This document shows positions 1-6,056 of a DNA stretch of 6,056 nucleotides, piece by piece. Source of the DNA: Cyclobacteriaceae bacterium (GTDB taxonomy: Bacteria; Bacteroidota; Bacteroidia; Cytophagales; Cyclobacteriaceae); NCBI GenBank assembly GCA_029882725.1, contig JAOUKG010000193.1:1-6056 (forward strand), read 5' to 3'. Under the pieces are notes generated by a model. That model saw only the letters and a list, made by a program, of their open reading frames with translations. It ran no database searches and was not told where the DNA came from. The translations under genes and the position numbers were made by a program. Numbering within the stretch: the stretch's first letter is position 1; the number at the start of each line of letters is the position of its first letter.

Positions 1-1504
1 AAGTAGTTTCAATCTGTTTTGTCTCAATATTTTTTGTGAATGCACTTGATTCAATTGAATTAAAAATATATTCTGCTCCATAAAAAAGTCTGGAATGCTT
101 AAAGGCCTTATTGAAATCGAAATTGAAATTTAGCGCATCTAATATATCGGTTCTGCTGGTTCTTTGAGTATTGTTAAAAGATCGGGTGATCCTGCTTTCT
201 TCAAAATTTTGATAAGAAATAATATGTTTTGACTCATCGAACGCCTTTTTTTTATTTTCATTTTCCAAAGTAAGACTATGCCTCATCCATTTTTGAGGGC
301 CATAATTCCATTCTGCAAAGCGCAATGTTCCATTATTATATTGTGTTAATCGATCATAACGTGGAATGTTGCCTGTATTACTTAAATAAAACCCATAGCT
401 GAGTTTTTGCTTTTCATTAATTTGATAAACCAATTTTGAAACAGCACTGTATTGATTGTATCCCGATTGTTTTTGAATTAAAGGGTTTGCGTTTGTTACA
501 ATCTGGTCGGTGCCGTTTATACGTTCAACATATTCCCACCTTTTTCCGAAGTCAGGAAATTTATTGGTAAATCGACTACCCATACGAAGGTCTCCGAATG
601 AAGAGTAGGTAAAATGAGTAAAGAAACTGATTTTTTTTGCGGAATAACCAAAGTTTATACCTGCTGTTTTTTCACTATTGGCTGTTGCATAACGTGTTTT
701 TACACCTACATTAAATTCCTTTTCTTTTGTGAAAGGAGAGGTTTTCGTATGAAAATCAATAACACCTCCCAGTGCATCGGATCCATAAAGAACGGACCCA
801 GGGCCAAATATTACTTCTGAACTTTCTAGAGCCATAGGATCTATGTTGAGTATGTTTTGAAGGTTTCCGGACCTGAACATGGCGTTATTCATCCTTACTC
901 CATCTACAATTATCAGAATTGAGTTTGCAGCGAACCCCCTTATCATGGGACTTCCTCCCCCTAGTTGACTTTTTTGCACGAAAACTTTTCCTGTGGATTC
1001 CAAAAGATCTGCAGAGGTTGGAGGGTTTCTGAATTCTATTTGTTTTGAATTAATGGAGATGATTGTATTTGGTATTTCACTGTAGGATTCCTCCCATTTG
1101 TTGGCTGAAACTATAAACTCATCCATTTCAAGAATGTGTTCCACAAGGTAAATAATGGTCTGTTTTTGTAATTCACTAAATGAAAAGGATATTTCATAAA
1201 AAGAAGGGTGTTGAAAATGGATGGAGTCACTTTCACTAAATTCTTTTAAATTGAAATTCCCCTGTTCATCACTATAAGTAGAATTGGTTTTCTGGGAATT
1301 ATAAATAAAAACATGTTCAACAACGGTTCCTGTATTTTGATTTTTAATTGTAATGATTTGTGACCAGGAAGTATAATGAAAAAACAGAAAACCTATTATA
1401 AGAAAAAGAAAACGGATTTGTTTTGATAAAATCAAATCGAAATTAACGTAATCAGTAAATGATTTTGTTTTTATTTCAGTTTTATTAGGCCTTTTAAAAA
1501 TCAT
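1..1504 (-). CDS. TonB-dependent outer-membrane receptor, haem/haemoglobin-transferrin receptor type (3' end beyond window)
   Basis: Partial gene: 501 codons read without a stop from ATG 1504-1502 to the left edge, so most of the C-terminal barrel is missing. The product should sit in the outer membrane and import a large ligand using TonB energy. In order: a charged N-terminus (1-30), a hydrophobic signal segment (about 31-43, likely cleavage near Q49), a degenerate carboxypeptidase-regulatory-like beta domain (about 50-115), a TonB-box-like stretch EFIVSANKWEE (129-139), then the plug (about 140-255). The plug contains GGGSPMIRGFAAN (182-194), VDGVRMNNAMFRSGN (200-214), GPGSVLYGSDALGGV (235-249) and FHTK. 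This plug wording is typical of Bacteroidota receptors annotated as haemoglobin/transferrin/lactoferrin receptors; haem or iron cargo is inference only. From about 260 the alternating aromatic strands of the barrel begin. An in-frame TAA lies three codons before the ATG, so this is the first possible start. The signal peptide has an unusually long N-region, and a TTG at codon 24 is an alternative start. Confidence 0.93.
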   Translation of the reverse strand, partial: MIFKRPNKTEIKTKSFTDYVNFDLILSKQIRFLFLIIGFLFFHYTSWSQIITIKNQNTGTVVEHVFIYNSQKTNSTYSDEQGNFNLKEFSESDSIHFQHPSFYEISFSFSELQKQTIIYLVEHILEMDEFIVSANKWEESYSEIPNTIISINSKQIEFRNPPTSADLLESTGKVFVQKSQLGGGSPMIRGFAANSILIIVDGVRMNNAMFRSGNLQNILNIDPMALESSEVIFGPGSVLYGSDALGGVIDFHTKTSPFTKEKEFNVGVKTRYATANSEKTAGINFGYSAKKISFFTHFTYSSFGDLRMGSRFTNKFPDFGKRWEYVERINGTDQIVTNANPLIQKQSGYNQYSAVSKLVYQINEKQKLSYGFYLSNTGNIPRYDRLTQYNNGTLRFAEWNYGPQKWMRHSLTLENENKKKAFDESKHIISYQNFEESRITRSFNNTQRTSRTDILDALNFNFDFNKAFKHSRLFYGAEYIFNSIESSAFTKNIETKQIETT

Positions 1505-1546
1505 TACTATTTAAATCCTAAGTTGTTTTCCTTCAATAATGAAGCA

Positions 1547-1554
1547 CGAAATTA
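1547..1554 (-). promoter_or_regulatory. Candidate -7 box for the TonB-dependent receptor gene
   Basis: On the minus strand TAATTTCG matches the Bacteroidetes -7 consensus TAnnTTTG at all but one defined position. It lies 42 bases before the receptor ATG. No TTTG or TTG stands at the expected distance (about 19-21 bases) upstream; the dyad at 1570-1589 occupies that place. I infer a weak promoter that may depend on an activator. A match of this length in AT-rich DNA can arise by chance. Confidence 0.3.
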
Positions 1555-1569
1555 GCTATTAAACTTGTG

Positions 1570-1589
1570 CGTGTCATGCACATTACACG
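1570..1589 (-). promoter_or_regulatory. 20-bp dyad with CRP/FNR-type geometry, candidate operator for the receptor gene
   Basis: On the minus strand the sequence CGTGTAATGTGCATGACACG is an inverted repeat with 9-base arms, one mismatch and a 2-base centre. The core reads TGTAA-N6-TGACA, which fits the spacing TGTnA-N6-TnACA of the CRP/FNR family; the fourth base of each half differs from the E. coli CRP consensus (TGTGA/TCACA). Its centre is about 75 bases before the receptor ATG and roughly 37-41 bases before the start implied by the candidate -7 box, the position a class II activator would take. The dyad is seen directly; the regulator family is inference. Confidence 0.4.
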
Positions 1590-1607
1590 ATTGGTGAAAG
1601 GTAGTTG

Positions 1608-1644
1608 ATAATCGGTGATACATATCTATTGTACCACCGATTAT
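1608..1644 (-). terminator. Stem-loop just after tRNA-Cys, probable 3' terminator or processing structure
   Basis: A 14-bp stem (ATAATCGGTGGTAC with GTATCACCGATTAT on the minus strand) closes a 9-base loop. It begins 5 bases after the discriminator base of tRNA-Cys. The single irregular pair is G·U in a minus-strand RNA but A·C in a plus-strand RNA, so the structure is complete only in the tRNA transcript. No run of U follows (the next bases are CAACTACC), so it is not a classical intrinsic terminator. It could instead block 3' exonucleases, set the trailer for tRNA processing, or be a protein-binding DNA dyad. It separates the tRNA from the receptor gene downstream. Confidence 0.55.
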
Positions 1645-1649
1645 TCAAG

Positions 1650-1720
1650 AGGCGCTGAGCGGATTCGAACCGCTGTAGAAGGTTTTGCAGACCTCTGCCT
1701 AGCCACTCGGCCACAGCGCC
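1650..1720 (-). tRNA. tRNA-Cys (anticodon GCA)
   Basis: Cysteine tRNA, 71 bases on the minus strand. All arms fold: acceptor GGCGCTG with CAGCGCC (7 bp), D arm GCC/GGC with GG in the loop, anticodon stem GAGGT/ACCTT (one G·U) around loop CTGCAAA, a 4-base variable loop, and a 5-bp T stem AGCGG/CCGCT around TTCGAAT. The anticodon GCA is the TGC at 1686-1688 on the plus strand and reads UGC/UGU codons. The unpaired base after the acceptor stem is U (position 1650), the discriminator expected for recognition by cysteinyl-tRNA synthetase. The 3' CCA is not encoded and must be added by nucleotidyltransferase. It has its own promoter upstream and a stem-loop 5 bases downstream, so it appears to be a single-gene unit. 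Confidence 0.97.
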
Positions 1721-1771
1721 AATCATTCAAAAAATTAGAAATCCTTTTAGGCCTCATGCCGTAAGGGTGTG

Positions 1772-1802
1772 CAAAAGTATGAATTATACTCAATAGAACA
1801 AA
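1772..1802 (-). promoter_or_regulatory. Bacteroidetes-type promoter of tRNA-Cys
   Basis: On the minus strand TTTG (1802-1799), a 19-base spacer and TACTTTTG (1779-1772) match the Bacteroidetes primary sigma consensus (-33 TTTG, -7 TAnnTTTG) at every defined base and with standard spacing. Transcription should start near 1768, leaving a 5' leader of roughly 48 bases before the tRNA for RNase P to remove. The -33 box begins 4 bases after the stop codon of the upstream glycosidase gene, so the promoter fills the short gap and gives the tRNA expression independent of that operon. Confidence 0.72.
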
Positions 1803-1805
1803 AGA

Positions 1806-2630
1806 TCAATTTCGTTTTTCTTTGAAAAGTAAAATACTTCCCACTTTACGCTCTCCATAATGGTCAAATGTTTTGTTGTCTGAAGGATAATTCACTACTC
1901 CATTCTCAGTTCTTCCATTAATAAAAAGGGTCGATGAGCCTCCTCCATCTAGATTTATGGCATTAATGCAACCCAATTCTTTCATAAGAGTTTGGAGTTC
2001 ATTTATTGTAAGTCCCACTGACTGATTATTTCGTCCATCTGCGGTTAGGAGGATTATTTTTCCTTCTTTGGTTTGTCCTATTGCACTGCGAGGGTGACGT
2101 TTGGTATTAAAAGGTATGGTGTCAATTGGCAAATCTATATTTTCCATAATTAATAAGGGACCTGTTGCTAGTATGTCTTTGTACTTACCTAATCGTATCC
2201 AACCATTTTTTGGTTTTTCTAAAAAGTGTACAGTTCCATTCCTCTTGATGGCAATAGCATTTTTTGAAATGAAACTATTGTCGTTTACTTTTCCGCTTAC
2301 AATTTTTCCTTCGTCCTGGAAAAAGGAAGCTGAACCACCCTCTTTTACATTAAAAAAACCTGCGTTGATAGCGAAAGTTGCCTTGTTTGACCTGGCTGCA
2401 TGAGAGGTGTGAAATAAACTATCATTTAACTGAAAAAGATCAGGAATAAAGTGATCTGGATTAACTATGATAATGTTGAGACTAAGAGGCTCACTATTAA
2501 TAGAATCGTGATAATAATACCAATGCCAACCTTCCTGAGTACCATCGTCAATTTGAGGATTATTTAACTGAGCCTTTCCCTGAAAGAAACTGATAAATAA
2601 TAGAAAAGCCAGAAATTTATACCACCACAT
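1806..2630 (-). CDS. Secreted phosphodiester glycosidase family protein (NAGPA / DUF2233-like)
   Basis: A 274-residue protein, complete from ATG 2630-2628 to TGA at 1808-1806. It opens with a signal peptide: hydrophobic residues 5-16, likely cleavage around KAQ at 19-21, no lipobox cysteine, so periplasmic or secreted. The remainder is one domain of the family that includes the mammalian N-acetylglucosamine-1-phosphodiester alpha-N-acetylglucosaminidase ('uncovering enzyme'). Motifs seen: FAINAGFF (86-93), ATGPLLI (155-161), RHPRSAIGQT (178-187), LTADGR (195-200), NLDGGGSSTLF (226-236) and ERKVGSILLF (260-269); the HPRSAIG, TADGR and LDGGGS blocks are the family's conserved core. The natural substrate is unknown; bacterial members are thought to cut sugar-phosphodiester bonds in cell-surface or environmental glycans. 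The start overlaps the end of leuS by 14 bases, implying co-transcription and perhaps translational coupling. This start is favoured because the signal peptide begins directly at it. Family assignment is firm, substrate is not. Confidence 0.9.
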   Translation of the reverse strand: MWWYKFLAFLLFISFFQGKAQLNNPQIDDGTQEGWHWYYYHDSINSEPLSLNIIIVNPDHFIPDLFQLNDSLFHTSHAARSNKATFAINAGFFNVKEGGSASFFQDEGKIVSGKVNDNSFISKNAIAIKRNGTVHFLEKPKNGWIRLGKYKDILATGPLLIMENIDLPIDTIPFNTKRHPRSAIGQTKEGKIILLTADGRNNQSVGLTINELQTLMKELGCINAINLDGGGSSTLFINGRTENGVVNYPSDNKTFDHYGERKVGSILLFKEKRN

Positions 2631-5382
2631 TGATTATTTTTTTGGGTACAATGATCAGCTTTTTAACAGTTTTCCCCTCAATCCATTTTTGTACATTTTC
2701 ATGGGCAAGTACTGTAGATTTTATATCATCTTCAGGAGTTTCAAGACCAAAAGTGATTTTTGCTCTTAACTTGCCATTTATCATGATTGGATATTCAAAT
2801 TCATTTTCAACCAAATATTTGGCTTCAAATTGAGGGTAGTTAGCTTTTAAAATACTTTCATTATGCTCCAACCTTTCCCACAACTCTTCACAAATATGAG
2901 GTGCAAAAGGTGAAATTAATACAATTAACTGTTCGATGATCTCCCTTTTTTGACAATTAAGAGCTGATAGTTCGTTCAAACAAATCATAAACCCACTAAC
3001 AGCCGTATTAAATGATAACCTTTCGATATCATCTTCAGTTTTCTTGATAGTTTTGTGTAATATTTTTAATTCATCACTACCGGGTTTTTCATCTGTCAAT
3101 CTGAAATTGCCCTCTCTGTCAAAAACCAGGGCCCATAATTTTTTAAGAAAACGATGTACACCTTCAATTCCCTTTGTATCCCAGGGCTTACTTTGCTCTA
3201 AAGGGCCCAGGAACATTTCGTACAAACGAAGAGTATCGGCGCCGTATTCATCAATAATATCATCGGGGTTTACAACATTGTAAAGCCGTTTCGACATTTT
3301 CTCTACTTCGAAACCACAGTGGTATTTTTCATCCTCAAGTACAAACTCGGCATCGATTAAATCGGGACGCCATTGTTTAAATTGTTCTATATCCAGCACA
3401 TCATCTTTAACCATTTTGATATCGATATGCATTGGGGCAACTTCATAATTATCGATTAAGCCCTTACTTATGAATCGGTTTGTTCCTTTTTCACGATAAA
3501 CCAGGCTTGATCTTCCCTGTATCATGCCTTGGTTAACCAATTTTTGGAAAGGCTCCTCATGATTAATAAAGCCCCTGTCATAAAGGAAGAGATTCCAGAA
3601 CCTGGAATACAATAAATGGCCGGTAGCATGTTCTGTGCCACCTATATAAAGATCTACTTGATTCCAGTAGGAAACAATATCTTTTTCGAAAGGTTTCTTC
3701 TGATTTTGGGCATCCATATACCGAAGGAAATACCAACTTGAACCCGCCCAACCGGGCATAGTGGTGGTTTCATAGTCGTATTTTCCTTTATATTTCCAGT
3801 TTTGAGCCCTTGCCAAAGGAGGTTCACCCTCCGATGTAGGTTTATATTCATCAACCGGAGGCAATTCCAGGGGAAGTTCATTTTCAGGAATTAAATGAGG
3901 AATCCCATCTTTATAATATACAGGAACAGGTTCACCCCAATATCGCTGTCTGCTAAATACAGCATCCCTGATTTTGTAATTTACTTTCGAAACGGCAATA
4001 TTTTTGTCAACTCCAATTTGAATAGCTTTCTCTATTGCCTGTTCTGTATTCAACCCATTTAATGATCCGGAATTGATCATTTTACCTCTTTTGATATCTG
4101 TAGGATTTTCTAAATTTTCAGTACCCTCAATTACATTAATAATAGGTAGGTTGAAATGTTTGGCAAATTTGTAATCTCGATCATCAGAGGAAGGCACTGC
4201 CATAACCACACCTGTGCCATAACCAGCAAGCACATAGTCTGCTATCCAAAGCGGCACTCTTTCTCCTGAAAACGGATTGATAACATAGGAGCCCGTAAAA
4301 ACTCCTGTTACAGCTTTTTCCGCCATTCTTTCTCTTTCCGACCTGTTTGAAGCCCACTTCACGTATTCTTCAACTTCATTTTTATGATCAGGTAAGGTTA
4401 ATGTGGCAACTAATTCATGTTCTGGAGCTAACACCATATAGGTTACCCCATAAATGGTGTCGGGACGAGTAGTAAAGGCTGTTAATTTGATATCGCTATT
4501 ATCTACTTCAAAAGTTAATTCACAACCATAAGACCTTCCAATCCAGTTGGTTTGCATGTCTTTCATTGAAGAAGACCAGTCCAGTTTTTCGAGATTATCC
4601 ACAAGGCGATCAGCGAAAGCGGTGATTCTCATCATCCATTGTTTCATCTGTTTTCTTTCAACGGGGTATCCTCCTCGTTCTGAAAAGCCTTCTTTTACTT
4701 CATCATTTGCGAGAACCGTTCCCATTTCAGGGCACCAGTTTACAAGCGCTTCTGCAGGGTAGGTAAGTCTGTATTTATTGAGCAATGCATCTTTTTCGTG
4801 AGCTGATTTCGAACTCCATTCATTAGCAGAAAACAGTGGAGTATCTTCATCGCAAGCAGCTGAAACAGAGGTATTACCTTCTTTTTCGAAAATGTTTATC
4901 AAATCTTCTATTGCTTCCGCTTTCTTACTTTTATTATTGTACCAGCTTTTATACAATTGTTGAAATATCCACTGGGTCCATTTGTAAAAATCAGGATCAC
5001 AGGTTTGCAATTCACGATCCCAATCGTATGAAAATCCAATGTTTTTCATTTGGGATTTATACCTTTTAATGTTTTCTTCAGTAGTAATTGCAGGGTGTTG
5101 CCCCGTTTGAATGGCGTATTGTTCGGCGGGAAGACCAAAGGCATCAAAACCCATGGGGTGCAATACATTGAATCCTTTTAATTTTTTAAAGCGTCCTACA
5201 ATATCGGTCGCGATATAGCCAAGAGGATGCCCTACATGTAGTCCTGCCCCTGAAGGGTAGGGAAACATGTCCAAAACATAAAACTTAGGTTTTTCTGAAT
5301 CTAACGTAGTTTGAAATAACTTTCTATCTTCCCAATAGGTCTGCCATTTATTTTCAATATCTCGAAAGTTGTATTCACTCAT
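2617..5382 (-). CDS. leuS: Leucyl-tRNA synthetase
   Basis: Class Ia aminoacyl-tRNA synthetase that charges tRNA-Leu with leucine in the cytosol; 921 residues from ATG 5382-5380. Positions from that start: the HIGH motif appears as HVGH (49-52) after MFPYPSGAGL; NWCPEMG at 215-221; the CP1 editing domain carries the threonine-rich TTRPDTIYG (304-312) and GYGTGVVMAVPSSDDRDY (387-404); MPGWAGSSWYFLRY (542-555) and YIGGTEHATGHLLYSRF (579-595) belong to the catalytic core; KMSKR is at 695-699. A helical anticodon-binding domain (about 765-855) and a small C-terminal domain follow. It is longer than E. coli LeuRS (860) mainly because of an insertion at about 149-203, common in Bacteroidota. The frame is open to an ATG at 5430, but homologues start at MSEYNFRDIENKWQ and a promoter-like box lies inside the 48-base extension, so I chose 5382. 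There is no Shine-Dalgarno site, as usual in this phylum. Confidence 0.97.
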   Translation of the reverse strand: MSEYNFRDIENKWQTYWEDRKLFQTTLDSEKPKFYVLDMFPYPSGAGLHVGHPLGYIATDIVGRFKKLKGFNVLHPMGFDAFGLPAEQYAIQTGQHPAITTEENIKRYKSQMKNIGFSYDWDRELQTCDPDFYKWTQWIFQQLYKSWYNNKSKKAEAIEDLINIFEKEGNTSVSAACDEDTPLFSANEWSSKSAHEKDALLNKYRLTYPAEALVNWCPEMGTVLANDEVKEGFSERGGYPVERKQMKQWMMRITAFADRLVDNLEKLDWSSSMKDMQTNWIGRSYGCELTFEVDNSDIKLTAFTTRPDTIYGVTYMVLAPEHELVATLTLPDHKNEVEEYVKWASNRSERERMAEKAVTGVFTGSYVINPFSGERVPLWIADYVLAGYGTGVVMAVPSSDDRDYKFAKHFNLPIINVIEGTENLENPTDIKRGKMINSGSLNGLNTEQAIEKAIQIGVDKNIAVSKVNYKIRDAVFSRQRYWGEPVPVYYKDGIPHLIPENELPLELPPVDEYKPTSEGEPPLARAQNWKYKGKYDYETTTMPGWAGSSWYFLRYMDAQNQKKPFEKDIVSYWNQVDLYIGGTEHATGHLLYSRFWNLFLYDRGFINHEEPFQKLVNQGMIQGRSSLVYREKGTNRFISKGLIDNYEVAPMHIDIKMVKDDVLDIEQFKQWRPDLIDAEFVLEDEKYHCGFEVEKMSKRLYNVVNPDDIIDEYGADTLRLYEMFLGPLEQSKPWDTKGIEGVHRFLKKLWALVFDREGNFRLTDEKPGSDELKILHKTIKKTEDDIERLSFNTAVSGFMICLNELSALNCQKREIIEQLIVLISPFAPHICEELWERLEHNESILKANYPQFEAKYLVENEFEYPIMINGKLRAKITFGLETPEDDIKSTVLAHENVQKWIEGKTVKKLIIVPKKIINVVV

Positions 5383-5397
5383 GGATTTAATTTTTTG

Positions 5398-5405
5398 CAA
5401 AATTA
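5398..5405 (-). promoter_or_regulatory. Candidate -7 box for leuS
   Basis: On the minus strand TAATTTTG fits the Bacteroidetes -7 consensus TAnnTTTG at every defined base, 15 bases before the preferred leuS ATG at 5382. It implies a short 5' leader of about 10-12 bases. No good TTTG stands 19-21 bases upstream, so the promoter is uncertain. If real, it rules out the upstream ATG at 5430, because that codon would not be in the transcript. Confidence 0.35.
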
Positions 5406-5467
5406 ACAAACCCTTTTCAATAGGAAACATAAATAGAGAAAAGGATAGTTAAATCAGTAAATTAATT

Positions 5468-6056
5468 TTAAAAATTGATTAATTCATCGGCCAATTCAGT
5501 TAATTTTTCATGGCCTTCCAATTCATTTACTAAGGAATTTGAGAGGTAGTTTGGAATGCTTTCTCCTGATTGTTTACGTTTATTTATGGCATCAATGATT
5601 TCCAAAACATCACTTTTATTTTCAATATCTGAGTTGTTAATGGCGGAAGTTATTTTTGAAATAAGTTCATCTAATTTAGGGTTGGAAAGATCGGGTTCAG
5701 AATCTGTTTTAGATTCAGTATTGTTTATCAATTGCGTTTTTTCTTCAATGCAGTTGTTGAACTCTTCCTGTATAATGTCCAGATCTTTTCTTTTGTATGT
5801 GCCATTCAAAATTCCCGACTGAACGTCACTGCATTCAGATAGAAATTCAGATAAGTACTTTTTAAACCCAATATTAGGGATTTCAATTACTTCTCCGTCC
5901 ATTTTCTTAAAAATGGATATTGAAAAGTCCGAACTATTATCATAGCGAGCAGTGTATAAAGAAAGATACCCCTCCTTGATTAGTTTCATATATGTATACT
6001 TTTCCCCGAATTTTATTGTATGGTATATTTCTCCGTCTCTGCTGAATTTAATTACC
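5468..6056 (-). CDS. Hypothetical protein, C-terminal 195 residues (5' end beyond window)
   Basis: The reading frame is open from the right edge (first whole codon at 6055) to TAA at 5470-5468. An ATG at 5989 is internal: the 22 codons before it read as ordinary protein (KFSRDGEIYHTIKFGEKYTY) and have no stop. I do not recognise a named family. The wording resembles Bacteroidota secreted proteins of unknown function that carry a pattern like 'f..L..G.vsLY.....' followed by a region with cysteines and 'dl..iv..yN.c'. Here these are KLIKEGYLSLYTARYD (24-39 of the fragment), C75 in SECSDV, and DLDIIQEEFNNC ending at C102. After about residue 110 the protein turns acidic, Ser/Asn/Lys/Glu-rich and probably helical, ending ELADELINF. 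No membrane segment is visible in this part; any signal peptide would lie outside the window. It ends 85 bases before leuS, on the same strand. A link to leuS is not supported beyond position. Confidence 0.72.
   Translation of the reverse strand, partial: VIKFSRDGEIYHTIKFGEKYTYMKLIKEGYLSLYTARYDNSSDFSISIFKKMDGEVIEIPNIGFKKYLSEFLSECSDVQSGILNGTYKRKDLDIIQEEFNNCIEEKTQLINNTESKTDSEPDLSNPKLDELISKITSAINNSDIENKSDVLEIIDAINKRKQSGESIPNYLSNSLVNELEGHEKLTELADELINF

Noticed and set aside
614..820. Open frame on the plus strand, 68 codons
   Set aside because: It lies wholly inside the plug and early barrel region of the receptor gene on the other strand, has Phe/Cys-rich composition with no recognisable domain, and no promoter or ribosome-binding signal.
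1505..1649. Possible small gene or attachment site next to tRNA-Cys
   Set aside because: No open frame of useful size, no repeat of the tRNA 3' end elsewhere in the window and no integrase; only the stem-loop and the dyad stand out.
2101..2403. Open frame on the plus strand, 100 codons
   Set aside because: It is antisense to the conserved core of the glycosidase gene; the sequence is explained by that gene's motifs.
3654..3881. Minus-strand frame of 75 codons within leuS
   Set aside because: It is an alternative frame across conserved LeuRS catalytic sequence, with no independent support.
5460..5484. AT-only inverted repeat AATTAAT...ATTAATT as a terminator after the hypothetical gene
   Set aside because: Only 7 A/T pairs around an 11-base loop, partly inside the coding end; too weak to separate from AT-rich background.
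5468..5989. A complete 173-residue gene starting at ATG 5989
   Set aside because: The frame is open upstream to the window edge and the extra residues look like normal coding sequence continuing the same domain, so the ATG is internal and the gene is partial.

Overview
This 6.06 kb window is low-GC DNA that looks like Bacteroidota (Bacteroidetes). Three things point there: a TonB-dependent outer-membrane receptor with a carboxypeptidase-regulatory-like N-terminal domain, a leucyl-tRNA synthetase carrying the extra block of about 55 residues common in that phylum, and promoter sequences of the Bacteroidetes type (TTTG, 19-base gap, TAnnTTTG) with A/T-rich leaders instead of Shine-Dalgarno sites. 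I cannot assign a genus. Every gene is on the minus strand, so transcription runs from high to low coordinates.

Layout in the direction of transcription: (1) 6056-5468, the 3' part of an unrecognised gene whose frame is open to the window edge. (2) 5382-2617, leuS, the cytosolic leucyl-tRNA synthetase, with HVGH and KMSKR signatures and the editing domain in place. (3) 2630-1806, a secreted phosphodiester-glycosidase (NAGPA/DUF2233-like) protein whose ATG overlaps the last 14 bases of leuS, so the two are probably co-transcribed. (4) 1720-1650, tRNA-Cys(GCA), with its own clear promoter at 1802-1772 and a strong stem-loop 5 bases after its 3' end. (5) 1504-1, the N-terminal 501 codons of a TonB-dependent receptor of the haem/haemoglobin/transferrin receptor type, running off the left edge.

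The content is mostly ordinary: a housekeeping translation gene, a tRNA, a secreted enzyme and a nutrient receptor. I see no mobile element, CRISPR array, repeat array or defence cassette, and no convincing undescribed system. The most interesting signals are regulatory: a 20-bp CRP/FNR-geometry dyad upstream of the receptor next to a promoter that lacks a good -33 box, the compact tRNA-Cys transcription unit, and the leuS/glycosidase overlap. The only gene-free stretch of any size is 1505-1649 (146 bp with the leader), and it is covered by the stem-loop, dyad and promoter entries.
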